Shown here: one piece after another, positions 35,298 through 42,670 of the stretch
Numbering within the stretch: position 1 is the stretch's first letter
How the letters are laid out: the number at the start of each line of letters is the position of its first letter
Origin: Atopobium sp. ICM42b
GTDB taxonomy: Bacteria > Actinomycetota > Coriobacteriia > Coriobacteriales > Atopobiaceae
NCBI GenBank assembly: GCA_000564995.1
Contig: JDFH01000026.1
Location: 1 to 42,670 of the forward strand
Length of the DNA stretch: 42,670 nt
Reading direction: 5' to 3'
Made by a program: the position numbers and the translations under genes
The notes under the pieces: generated by a model
Seen by the model: only the letters and a program-made list of their open reading frames with translations
Told to the model about the DNA's origin: nothing
Database searches by the model: none

Positions 35298-35306
35298 TGG
35301 TATATC
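35298..35306 (+). promoter_or_regulatory. rnd: Extended -10 promoter of rnd
   Basis: TGGTATATC fits TGnTATAAT with two mismatches in the hexamer, about 55 bases before ATG 35361. It lies in the 89-base spacer shared with the divergent lipid kinase gene. Confidence 0.35.
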
Positions 35307-35360
35307 ATTTTGATACGTATGAGTGTATCGCTTTACGTTAGATACTTAATCGGCAATTGG

Positions 35361-36500
35361 ATGGACGCATTGTATATAGCAACCTCAGAAGAACTTTCCG
35401 CATTTTGTGAGCGAGCAAAGTCTTCGCATATCCTTGCAGTTGATACGGAGTTTCTTCGCGAGAAAACCTACTTTCCCAAGCTTTGCCTGGTACAGGTTTC
35501 CACAGGTTCAGAGATTACTGCGATTGATCCGTTACTTATTGATGACCTTACTCCTCTTAAAGAGCTCCTGGAAAACCCGCAGATTGTCAAGATTTTCCAT
35601 GCGTGCTCACAGGACCTTGAGGTCTTGCTAGAAAAAATGGACTGCGCGTGTGCTCCTGTATTTGATACGCAGGTAGCAGCTGCATTTTTGGGCATGCGTC
35701 AACAGGTGAGCTACGCCGGTCTGGTAGAAAATTTTGCTAACGTCAAGCTTGCTAAGGCTGAGTCTTTAACAGACTGGTCAAAGCGACCTCTTGATAAAGA
35801 GCAGCTGGTATATGCCGAGGATGACGTGAGATATCTTCCCGCAATCTACAATCAAATGGTCGAGAAGCTCATCAAGCTTGATCGTCTGAGCTGGGTAAAG
35901 CCAGAGATGGACCAACATACTAATATTGAGCAGTATCGTCGAGACCCCTATCAGGCATATCTCCGTTTAAAACGTTCTGGCTCGCTTACGCGCAGACAAC
36001 TTGCTATTGCTCGAGAGGTGTGCGCCTGGCGAGAAGAAACTGCTGCTAAAAGAGATGTTCCACGTAAGTGGGTGCTTTCTGACGAACTTATTATTGAGAT
36101 TTGTCGTCGTGTGCCTACAACACCTGATAGACTACGCAAAATTCGCGGTACCGAGCAGATTTCTCAAGGTGGGGTAGTGCATCTTTTGGATGCAATCAAA
36201 CGTGGTCAAAAGACTCCCGCTGATCAGTGTCCAAAAATTGAGCATCATGCTCATCCTTCAGCTGGTTCTGAAGGTGTTGTTGAGCTTATGTATGCTCTTA
36301 TCAGGATTGTCTCAGAAAAAGAAGGAATTGCATCTCCGTTGATTGCCAATAAAGACGATCTTACTGATCTGCTTTTGGACAAGGTTGATGCAAGACTTAA
36401 AACTGGATGGCGCTATCAATTAGTGGGCAAGCAGCTTGTTGGACTACTCAATGGCGAGGTAGGACTTACCGTCAAAAATGGTCGAGTAGAGCTGTTGTAA
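35361..36500 (+). CDS. rnd: Ribonuclease D
   Basis: A 3'-5' exoribonuclease acting in tRNA 3' maturation and RNA turnover. From ATG 35361 the protein has 379 residues, close to E. coli RNase D (375). The DEDDy exonuclease residues are visible: Asp28 and Glu30 (AVDTEF), Asp in HACSQDLEVL (about 85) and YAEDDVRYL (about 153-161, Tyr and Asp). Two HRDC-like regions follow, the first at about 190-270 (SLTRRQLAIAREVCAWRE). Starts at 35310 or 35322 would add 13-17 residues unlike the family N-terminus. The ribosome site is weak. Confidence 0.94.
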   Translation: MDALYIATSEELSAFCERAKSSHILAVDTEFLREKTYFPKLCLVQVSTGSEITAIDPLLIDDLTPLKELLENPQIVKIFHACSQDLEVLLEKMDCACAPVFDTQVAAAFLGMRQQVSYAGLVENFANVKLAKAESLTDWSKRPLDKEQLVYAEDDVRYLPAIYNQMVEKLIKLDRLSWVKPEMDQHTNIEQYRRDPYQAYLRLKRSGSLTRRQLAIAREVCAWREETAAKRDVPRKWVLSDELIIEICRRVPTTPDRLRKIRGTEQISQGGVVHLLDAIKRGQKTPADQCPKIEHHAHPSAGSEGVVELMYALIRIVSEKEGIASPLIANKDDLTDLLLDKVDARLKTGWRYQLVGKQLVGLLNGEVGLTVKNGRVELL

Positions 36501-36603
36501 TTGAGGCGCTTTAATCTAAGGCAAGTGTGGTTGCTCATTCAAATCTGACTTTTTGTCCGGTGAGTTGGGTATACTCATCTTTATACATAGATAGGAGAAA
36601 AAT

Positions 36604-37290
36604 ATGTATTACTCTGGTGCGTTTATCCCATACGTTGTTCTAGTAGTTGCCTCGTTGGTGCTCGGATTGGGCACTCAGTGGTACATCAAGCATGAATTTA
36701 AAAAGTATTCTTTAGTTCCTTCAGGGTTTAATGCCACCGGCGCTTCTGTTGCTCGTACCATGATGGACACTAACGGAGCAGGCAATGTTGGCATCAAGAG
36801 AATTTCTGGTGAGCTCACCGATAACTTTGATCCACGTGACAATTGCCTACACCTCTCTGATGCAAACTTCTCTGAGGGCAGTGTAGCTTCAGTTGCTGTT
36901 TCTTGTCATGAAGCGGGTCATGCTGTTCAGACCGCTAAGCTGTACATGCCATCTCGAGTTCGTTCCGCCCTTGTTCCTGTTGTTAATTTAGCATCCGCAG
37001 CATGGATCTATGTCTTTATTGCTGGTGTCTTGCTAAATGTTTCAGGCATGACCGTGCTAGCAATTTGGCTGTATGCATTTACCTTCTTATTCCATATAGT
37101 TACGCTTCCTGTAGAGATTGATGCTTCAAGGCGTGGATTAGCCTTTTTGAAGGCAAATGCTCCTGCAGGCTTTGACTACAATGGCGCTAAAAAGGTACTG
37201 ATTGCCGCTGCTCTTACTTACGTAGCCGCTGCAATGGTTTCTGCACTCCAGCTTCTATATCTGCTTGGTTCTTCCAGAAGCAGGAACTAG
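36604..37290 (+). CDS. Membrane zinc metallopeptidase (YugP-type, Zn_peptidase_2)
   Basis: A 228-residue integral membrane protein with the HEAGH zinc-peptidase motif (His102, Glu103, His106) in VSCHEAGHAVQT. An N-terminal hydrophobic segment (about 7-25) and three more at about 120-140, 145-170 and 195-225 frame the active site, and LPVEIDASRRGLAFL near 174-188 is characteristic of YugP. Its physiological substrate is unknown. The ATG has AGGAG seven bases upstream (GATAGGAGAAAAAT). It precedes xseA by two bases, so it is co-transcribed with xseA and xseB. Confidence 0.9.
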   Translation: MYYSGAFIPYVVLVVASLVLGLGTQWYIKHEFKKYSLVPSGFNATGASVARTMMDTNGAGNVGIKRISGELTDNFDPRDNCLHLSDANFSEGSVASVAVSCHEAGHAVQTAKLYMPSRVRSALVPVVNLASAAWIYVFIAGVLLNVSGMTVLAIWLYAFTFLFHIVTLPVEIDASRRGLAFLKANAPAGFDYNGAKKVLIAAALTYVAAAMVSALQLLYLLGSSRSRN

Positions 37291-37292
37291 TA

Positions 37293-38642
37293 ATGGATCA
37301 GATTCAAGAGAAAGAAGATTCTGTTCTTTCGGTATCTGATGCGGTGCTCTTTGCAAAAAATGAAGTTGCCTCAATGCCATCTATGACGGTGGTTGGTGAA
37401 GTTTCTGGATTTAGGGGTCCAAACTACAAGTCTGGGCATTGCTACTTTGACGTAAAAGACCCTGTTAGTTCTATGGCAGTTATTGTCTGGTCAAAGATTT
37501 ATGCTGCTAGTGGTATTACGTTGCAAGACGGCATGAAAATCCAGATGACAGGAAAGTTTGATATTTACGCTTCAAGCGGCAAGCTTTCTTTTCATGCTCG
37601 CACTATTCAGATTGCCGGAGAAGGAGACCTTCGTCAAAAGGTTGCCCAGCTTGCTAAAAAGCTAGAAAAAGAGGGTCTTACAGACATTTCCAGAAAGCGC
37701 TACATTCCAGAGTTTTGTACACGCATTGGTGTAGTTACTTCACTTTCTGGCAGCGTCATTGATGATGTTAAGCGTACGCTTGCGCGCAGAAACCCTCTTG
37801 TAGAGCTTGAGGTATCTGGCTGTGCTGTTCAAGGTACTCATGCACCTGCAACTATTATGAGAGCTCTCCAGGTTGCTGCAACTACACGGCCAGATGCAAT
37901 TTTGCTGGTGCGTGGTGGTGGCTCATTTGAAGATCTTATGTGTTTCAATGACGAGGGAGTGGCTCGCGCTATTGCTGCATGTCCAGTTCCTGTTATCACA
38001 GGCATTGGTCATGAGCCCGATACCACCATTGCAGATATGGTTTCTGATAGAAGAACTTCAACGCCAACTGCTGCCGCAGAGTCTGTGGCTCCCGCTATTA
38101 GTGAGTTACAAACTACGTTTAACAACAGAATTTCTCGCCTTGGAAATGCTACAAGAAAGATTTTGCAGTTCTATAAAACAGGACTTACAACTGTTGAGCA
38201 ACGCTCTAACTTGGCAATGAAAAATGCTCTAGCAAGTAAACAGTACCAGCTAGAGAAGCTATCAGATCGTCCTTGTTTGAAAGATCCTGCTTATATTATT
38301 TCAACAAGAACAGAAGACCTTAATCAGACTGAGCAAAGGCTTATGGACGCTCTGCCAGCGCTTCTTGCAAGAAAGAAAGAGACGCTTTCTGTTGAGTCAC
38401 AAAGGCTAACCAGAGCTAGTGCTGCCATGCTCCATCCACATGAGGCTTTGCTGTCTTCGCTTGCAGGAAAATTAGACGCGCTTTCTCCTCTAAAGGTTCT
38501 TACAAGGGGATATGCGTATGTTCAAGATGAAAAGGGATCTGTCATTAAAACGGCCAAAGACGCCTCGGTTGGAGATTCATTGCTGGTCAAAATGACGGAT
38601 GGAACAATTAAGGCAACTGTTTCTGATATTGAGCTTTCATAG
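37293..38642 (+). CDS. xseA: Exodeoxyribonuclease VII large subunit
   Basis: XseA with XseB forms a single-strand DNA exonuclease used in repair. The 449-residue protein has the N-terminal OB-fold (VVGEVSGFRGPNYKSGHCYF, about 30-49), the catalytic domain with RIGVVTSLSGSVIDD (about 142-156) and VRGGGSFEDLMCFNDE (about 206-221), GIGHEPDTTIADMVSDRR (about 237-254), then the long helical C-terminal region that binds XseB, ending in LTRGYAYVQDE. All are family signatures. It lies 14 bases before xseB. No anomaly seen. Confidence 0.97.
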   Translation: MDQIQEKEDSVLSVSDAVLFAKNEVASMPSMTVVGEVSGFRGPNYKSGHCYFDVKDPVSSMAVIVWSKIYAASGITLQDGMKIQMTGKFDIYASSGKLSFHARTIQIAGEGDLRQKVAQLAKKLEKEGLTDISRKRYIPEFCTRIGVVTSLSGSVIDDVKRTLARRNPLVELEVSGCAVQGTHAPATIMRALQVAATTRPDAILLVRGGGSFEDLMCFNDEGVARAIAACPVPVITGIGHEPDTTIADMVSDRRTSTPTAAAESVAPAISELQTTFNNRISRLGNATRKILQFYKTGLTTVEQRSNLAMKNALASKQYQLEKLSDRPCLKDPAYIISTRTEDLNQTEQRLMDALPALLARKKETLSVESQRLTRASAAMLHPHEALLSSLAGKLDALSPLKVLTRGYAYVQDEKGSVIKTAKDASVGDSLLVKMTDGTIKATVSDIELS

Positions 38643-38656
38643 ATAAGGGGAACAAC

Positions 38657-38920
38657 ATGGATACTAAGAAGACTGAAGAGCTGACTTTTAAAGATGCTTC
38701 TATTGAGCTTGAGCAGATTGTTCGTAAGCTTGAGGGCACAGATTTGGAGCTCGAGGAGTCTTTGGCTCTGTATGCTCGTGGCGTTGAGCTGGTAAAGGAT
38801 CTTCGTGGAAGGCTTGATACTGCAGAGCAGAAGGTTAAGGTTCTGCTTGATGAGTCCCAGGCAGGAGCTGCAATTACTGATACAACCGCAGCGCCTTCTA
38901 CTGCATATTTAGACGAGTAA
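38657..38920 (+). CDS. xseB: Exodeoxyribonuclease VII small subunit
   Basis: XseB is the small helical subunit that multimerises on XseA. The 87-residue protein has the family core TFKDASIELEQIVRKLEG (about 10-27) and LEESLALYARGVELVKDLR (about 32-50). The C-terminal 20 residues are Thr/Ala-rich and add to the usual ~80-residue length. An AAGGGG site precedes the ATG. It is followed ten bases later by the HIT gene. Confidence 0.95.
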   Translation: MDTKKTEELTFKDASIELEQIVRKLEGTDLELEESLALYARGVELVKDLRGRLDTAEQKVKVLLDESQAGAAITDTTAAPSTAYLDE

Positions 38921-38930
38921 AGGAGAGGTT

Positions 38931-39275
38931 ATGTCTGATTGTATTTTTTGTAAGCTTGCTAACAAAGAAATCCCTACAGAGTTTCTCTATGAGGATGAAA
39001 ACGTTGTAGCTTTTAATGACCTAAATCCTATTACTCCTGTTCACGTTCTTGTTGTACCAAAGAACCACTACGACAACATCATTGATGGTATTCCTGCTGC
39101 AACCCTTGAGAGTGTTACTAAGGCTATAGCTGCGGTAGTAGAAAAGACAGGAATTAAGGAGACTGGATTCCGCGTTGTTACCAATACCGGAAAGCATGGT
39201 GGCCAGTCAGTCAATCACGTCCACTTCCACGTTTTAGGTGGCAAGCAGTTGAATGATTCTATGGGCGGAAAATAA
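38931..39275 (+). CDS. Histidine triad (HIT) family nucleotide hydrolase/transferase
   Basis: A 114-residue HIT (HinT/PKCI-like) protein that likely hydrolyses AMP-linked substrates such as adenosine phosphoramidates. The N-terminus CIFCKLANKEIPTEFLYED is typical, and the triad is in NHVHFHVLGGKQ (about 95-106). The ATG has AGGAGAGG upstream. It is the last gene of the yugP-xseA-xseB-HIT run; no T-run terminator is evident before the ackA promoter. Confidence 0.94.
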   Translation: MSDCIFCKLANKEIPTEFLYEDENVVAFNDLNPITPVHVLVVPKNHYDNIIDGIPAATLESVTKAIAAVVEKTGIKETGFRVVTNTGKHGGQSVNHVHFHVLGGKQLNDSMGGK

Positions 39276-39290
39276 AAATATTCAAGTTTT

Positions 39291-39320
39291 TTGCTCGTCT
39301 ATTTAACTCCGGGGTATCTT
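39291..39320 (+). promoter_or_regulatory. ackA: Candidate ackA promoter
   Basis: TTGCTC (39291-39296) and TATCTT (39315-39320) are 18 bases apart. Transcription from near 39327 would give an 80-base leader, in which I see no strong structure. Confidence 0.4.
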
Positions 39321-39408
39321 GGGGTTTATGATGTCATGCGGTTATGTTTATTTGAAGTAGGAGAGTAAGACCTAATAGTCTGCACTGCTTCACGGAAAGA
39401 GGAGTCAC

Positions 39409-40578
39409 ATGAACGTACTGGTTATCAACGCAGGTAGCTCATCTCTTAAGTATCAGCTTCTTGACGTTGACACCCGCGAGGTTTACGCAAAAGGAAACTG
39501 CGAGCGTATCGGTATCGAAGGTTCTTTTGTTGGTCACGAGGAGCTTGGTGGAGAGAAGCAGAAGCTTGAGGTTGCTCTTCCTGATCACAAGACTGCTATT
39601 AAGCATGTCTTTGACATCCTTAAGACTATTGATAAGCCAATCGATGGCATTGGTCACCGTGTTGTTCAGGGTGGTTGGTACTTCCCAGAGTCTGCTGTTG
39701 TAGACGATAAGGTCTTGGCTCAGGTTCGTGAGGTTGCTCCACTTGCTCCTCTTCATAACTATGCTGAGGCTGATGTTATTGAGATTTGCCGTGAGCTCTT
39801 CCCAGAGGTTGGCAATGTAATCGTTTGCGATACTTCTTTCCACTTCAATATGCCAGAGAAGGCACATCGCTATGCTCTTCCTCGCGATGTTGTTGATAAG
39901 TACCACGTCCGCAAATACGGCGCTCACGGTACTTCTCACCGCTACATTTGGCGCGCAACCAATGAGTTTACCAACGGTCAGACTCACAAGCTGGTTAGCT
40001 GCCACCTTGGTTCTGGTGCTTCTCTTTCCGCTATTGAGGATGGTCGCGATCTTGAGACCACCATGGGTCTTACTCCACTTGATGGTCTTATCATGGGCAC
40101 TCGTTGCGGCACTATTGACCCAGCTACTGTCTTCTATCTCTCTCGCGTTGGTGGTTACTCCATCGATGAGATTGACACTATGATGAATAAGCAGTCTGGT
40201 CTTCTCGCTCTGTCTGGCCATTCCGATTCTCGTGATATTGAGGATGGCGCTCACGCTGGCGATAAGGACTGCCTGCTTGCACTTGATATGTTCTATTATC
40301 GTACGTCTCAGCTCATCATGGAGATGGCTCAGGCTATGCATGGCTTTGATACCATGGCTTTCTCTGCTGGAATTGGTGAGAATTCCGATGAGATGCGTCT
40401 TGGCGTTGTCAAAGAGCTTGAGTGGATGGGTGTCAAGATTGATGAGGAGAAGAACAAGATTCGCTCCGGTGAAATCCGTGACATTTCTGCTCCAGATTCA
40501 AAGGTACGCGTCCTGGTTGTACCTACCAACGAGGAGTATATGATTGCTCTTGACGTTCAGGAGCTTCTGGGTAAGTAA
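39409..40578 (+). CDS. ackA: Acetate kinase
   Basis: AckA makes ATP and acetate from acetyl phosphate, the energy-yielding end of acetate fermentation. The 389-residue protein shows MNVLVINAGSSSLKYQLLD at the N-terminus, GIGHRVVQGG (about 81-90), the catalytic His/Arg region GAHGTSHRY (about 171-179), HLGSGASLSAIEDG and GLMMGTRCG-type GLIMGTRCGTID, and FSAGIGENS (about 319-327). The ATG has AGAGGAG upstream. The usual partner pta is not adjacent. It ends at a strong terminator. High use of a restricted codon set suggests strong expression. Confidence 0.98.
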   Translation: MNVLVINAGSSSLKYQLLDVDTREVYAKGNCERIGIEGSFVGHEELGGEKQKLEVALPDHKTAIKHVFDILKTIDKPIDGIGHRVVQGGWYFPESAVVDDKVLAQVREVAPLAPLHNYAEADVIEICRELFPEVGNVIVCDTSFHFNMPEKAHRYALPRDVVDKYHVRKYGAHGTSHRYIWRATNEFTNGQTHKLVSCHLGSGASLSAIEDGRDLETTMGLTPLDGLIMGTRCGTIDPATVFYLSRVGGYSIDEIDTMMNKQSGLLALSGHSDSRDIEDGAHAGDKDCLLALDMFYYRTSQLIMEMAQAMHGFDTMAFSAGIGENSDEMRLGVVKELEWMGVKIDEEKNKIRSGEIRDISAPDSKVRVLVVPTNEEYMIALDVQELLGK

Positions 40579-40605
40579 GCTTTCCTTACAATCCAAAATA
40601 ATATT

Positions 40606-40635
40606 AACTCCCGCACTCTGTGCGGGAGTTTTTTT
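40606..40635 (+). terminator. Intrinsic terminator of ackA
   Basis: An 11-bp perfect stem (40606-40616 with 40620-40630) around a 3-base loop runs into seven T (40629-40635). Confidence 0.93.
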
Positions 40636-40655
40636 ATGGAGATATAGATAGTTCT

Positions 40656-40684
40656 TTGACATCAGTACTTTAGAACTTTATATT
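40656..40684 (+). promoter_or_regulatory. Textbook sigma-70 promoter of the LPXTG surface protein gene
   Basis: TTGACA (40656-40661) and TATATT (40679-40684) are exactly 17 bases apart, the only near-consensus -35/-10 pair noticed in the window. Transcription would start near 40691, giving a leader of about 90 bases. Confidence 0.85.
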
Positions 40685-40781
40685 TTTAAGTAAGAAGGTA
40701 GAGTTTCAAAGAAATCTTATTGTTTTGTACAGCTATTTGTGTGCAGATAAATAAATCTTTGAACTAGCTGTGAGGAGCATC

Positions 40782-42332
40782 ATGCAGTCTAAAGGTTTAG
40801 TTAGCAGGTCTTTGAGCTTTGCGGTTATGTTTGTGCTCACTGTATTTGCTGCGCTCACTGTATTCAACACAAAGGCACAAGCTGTTGAGTACACACCAAC
40901 TATTTCAAATGCTAGCTATACAACATTAGTTGGTAGTAACGTGCGTGTAAATTTTGATTATGCGCTCAACAATGGTGCCCCTGCACAACCAGGTGATACC
41001 TTTACTATTATGCTTCCTCCAGAGCTAGAGAATAATACTCCAGCTCCTTTTGAGGTTATGGGTGTAGATGCAAACGGAAATAGTATTTCTGTTGGTACGG
41101 CAACTCCTACCAGTAACCCTAATACCATGACTGTTACCTTCAATAACAATATTGCGGGTCTTCTTAACGTTCATGGCCAGATGTCTTTCTCGCTCAATTG
41201 GTCAAGCGCAATTGCACAGAGAGGCAATGGCAGCACTACGCTCAATATTGGTAACACCAGTCTTAACATGACGTATGGCGGTTCTATTGCTGCAATGGAT
41301 ACTGCAATTACTAAGTACAACAGAACTGGTGCAACTGCAGAGACAACCTATACGCTTCCTTCTGGTGCAACAATTACAACTGGAAATGATTATTACGTTA
41401 CCAGCTGGGTTGTTAACCTAACTCCATCTGATATCACCCAGGTTGGTTTGCTTAATGCCACTGTTAAGGATCAGATTGTCAATCCTTATACCGTTGATAC
41501 ATCAAAGCTTACGGGTACCGGTGTTAACCCAGCAGATGAGCTTGCTGGTCCATATCTTAAGCACTCTTTTGTTCTCCACCTTGTTAACGGTGCTGTTCAG
41601 ACTCTTTCTGCAGATCAGATTCTTCCTGCAATTACCTTTACTCCTAATGGTTACACTCTTGATTTTGCTCGACTCAATAATCAGGTTAACTTTGCTGGTT
41701 TCCAACCACTTATCCAGGATTGCTGGCTTGAGTACAAGACCATTGTTCCAGCCAACGTTACCCAGGTAGACAATAGAGCAACTCTTGATTTTGATGGCAA
41801 CACTGATAACTTCACTCGTGAAGGTTGGTGGATTAATCCTCGCGGTGCCGGTACTGCAACTGGCGAGCAGCAGGTAAGCGTTTCTGTATCCAAGGTTTGG
41901 GAAGATCAAAATAACGCTGACGGTACTCGTCCTACTTCAGTTACCGTACACCTTTATGCAGACGGCGTAGATACTGGTAAGAGTGAGGTTCTCTCTGACG
42001 CAAATGGCTGGACTGCAACATTTAGCAACCTCGATAAGAATCAGGCTGGCACTACAACAGCTATTACGTACACCGTTGTTGAGGACGAGGTTGAGGGTTA
42101 TACCGCTGAGGTAACAGGTGATGTTACCAGTGGCTTTACTATTACTAATACTCACATTCCTCCAACTCCAACCACTCCACCTTCAGAGACTCCTAAGAAG
42201 CCAAAGCAGCCAAAGAAGAAGGAGCCTAAGCTTCCTTCAACTGGTGATGCTTCCTTTGCTGTAGTATCTGTAGCAGCTGCATCTTCTGTTCTTATTGCAG
42301 CTGGTGTTCTTGGTAAGAAGCGCGCTCAGTAA
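40782..42332 (+). CDS. LPXTG-anchored cell-surface protein with adhesin-like and CnaB domains
   Basis: A 516-residue protein starting at ATG 40782 (GAGGAG five bases upstream). An N-terminal signal peptide (about 1-34, ending AQA) is followed by Ser/Thr/Asn-rich beta-strand sequence resembling MSCRAMM adhesion domains (about 35-355; AQPGDTFTIMLPPEL). A CnaB domain (about 365-455) has the isopeptide pattern: Lys in SVSKVWED, Glu in YTVVEDE, Asn in TITNTH. A Pro/Lys-rich wall spacer leads to the sortase signal LPSTG (484-488), a hydrophobic segment and KKRAQ. It should be linked to peptidoglycan by a class A sortase, not encoded here. The ligand is unknown. Its promoter suggests strong expression. 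Confidence 0.9.
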   Translation: MQSKGLVSRSLSFAVMFVLTVFAALTVFNTKAQAVEYTPTISNASYTTLVGSNVRVNFDYALNNGAPAQPGDTFTIMLPPELENNTPAPFEVMGVDANGNSISVGTATPTSNPNTMTVTFNNNIAGLLNVHGQMSFSLNWSSAIAQRGNGSTTLNIGNTSLNMTYGGSIAAMDTAITKYNRTGATAETTYTLPSGATITTGNDYYVTSWVVNLTPSDITQVGLLNATVKDQIVNPYTVDTSKLTGTGVNPADELAGPYLKHSFVLHLVNGAVQTLSADQILPAITFTPNGYTLDFARLNNQVNFAGFQPLIQDCWLEYKTIVPANVTQVDNRATLDFDGNTDNFTREGWWINPRGAGTATGEQQVSVSVSKVWEDQNNADGTRPTSVTVHLYADGVDTGKSEVLSDANGWTATFSNLDKNQAGTTTAITYTVVEDEVEGYTAEVTGDVTSGFTITNTHIPPTPTTPPSETPKKPKQPKKKEPKLPSTGDASFAVVSVAAASSVLIAAGVLGKKRAQ

Positions 42333-42384
42333 CGCACGTTACAACAACGTAAGTTAAACGTAAAAGAGCCTGTGAGATTAATTC

Positions 42385-42430
42385 TGAACTGCCTCCCATT
42401 TCTTGGACATAAGAAATGGGAGGCAGTTCA
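42385..42430. terminator. Perfect 20-bp inverted repeat after the surface protein gene
   Basis: Bases 42385-42404 pair with 42411-42430 without mismatch around a 6-base loop (GGACAT). It lies 52 bases past the stop. Neither flank has a T run, so it may terminate by stem strength alone, act as an RNA-stabilising end, or be part of a dispersed repeat. Confidence 0.55.
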
Positions 42431-42670
42431 TATGCAGGTAATTATGATTCTGCAGCGTGTTAGCGCCGGCTTTTAGGCCTGGCGCACAAAATAGCGCAGC
42501 TTTGGTAGGTTCTGCTGAAAAATTGACATGTTCTTAATCAAGATAGCTAGGCAGCTAGGCGGTCGCACTACCTGATATGCATCTCTATGCATAAACTTCA
42601 TCTAATATGCTAAAAAATGAATAGCGTCATATAAAAGATTTAACTATAGGCAAATTCCGCACCTACGGAA
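42431..42670. other. Downstream intergenic sequence with a second hairpin, no convincing gene
   Basis: GCGCCGGC (42463-42470) pairs with GCC-T-GGCGC (42477-42485, one bulge) around TTTTAG. The word AGCTAGGC is repeated in tandem near 42545-42560. A 42-codon minus-strand frame (42473-42601) ends inside the hairpin but has no ribosome site. The window ends before the next gene. Confidence 0.35.

Noticed and set aside
42473..42601. A 42-codon minus-strand frame near the window end
   Set aside because: No ribosome site, ends inside a hairpin, and resembles no protein I know.

Overview
The window reads as a chromosomal segment of a low-to-moderate GC actinobacterium of the class Coriobacteriia, most likely an Atopobiaceae member close to Lancefieldella/Atopobium. 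This is inferred from protein style and gene content and was not checked against a database. Most of it is housekeeping sequence, with two visibly different patches: an AT-rich ABC transporter region and a GC-rich gene behind thrS.

Layout. 1-5.5 kb: a 3-methyladenine DNA glycosylase diverges from carA-carB, which sit behind a PyrR-like RNA element and an intrinsic terminator (a probable pyrimidine attenuator). 5.5-9.2 kb: tRNA-Leu(UAG) and the proteostasis set tig, clpP, clpX. 9.2-13.6 kb (minus strand): ABC exporter, tcdA-like E1 enzyme, TatD-family hydrolase and GT8 glycosyltransferase, probably one transcript. 13.9-24.3 kb (plus): valS, the one-carbon/folate cluster fhs-fchA-folD-folE-folC, a membrane zinc-ribbon protein, and thrS. 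24.4-25.2 kb: a GC-rich ORF resembling a Cys/Met-metabolism PLP enzyme stripped of its N-terminal domain and its PLP lysine, with an in-frame 24-bp tandem repeat. 25.2-28 kb: adhE with a strong terminator.

28.2-35.3 kb (all minus): a Coriobacteria-type protein with a nuclease-like core, folA (DHFR), thyA, a small membrane protein, a cluster of HD hydrolase, CmpB-like membrane protein with an LEA-like tail, acyl-ACP thioesterase and NUDIX hydrolase, and a diacylglycerol-kinase-like enzyme. 35.3-42.3 kb (plus): rnd, a YugP-type zinc peptidase, xseA-xseB, a HIT protein, ackA, and an LPXTG cell-wall protein with a CnaB domain behind a textbook promoter. The last ~340 bases hold hairpins but no convincing gene.

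How the genes fit together: Fhs, FchA and FolD interconvert formate and methylene-THF; FolE and FolC supply and polyglutamylate folates; ThyA and DHFR consume and recycle them. The FolD here has lost residues needed for its cyclohydrolase half-reaction, which FchA next door would provide. AdhE and AckA indicate fermentative acetyl-CoA disposal to ethanol and acetate.

Most notable observations: the apparently dehydrogenase-only FolD paired with FchA; the GC-rich PLP pseudoenzyme with its repeat; the nuclease-like orphan at 28.2 kb; and a recurrent 13-base motif (GGGTTTCTCG[C/A]CA) at six places, always oriented with the local gene. I saw no CRISPR array, transposase, phage gene or complete defence island.
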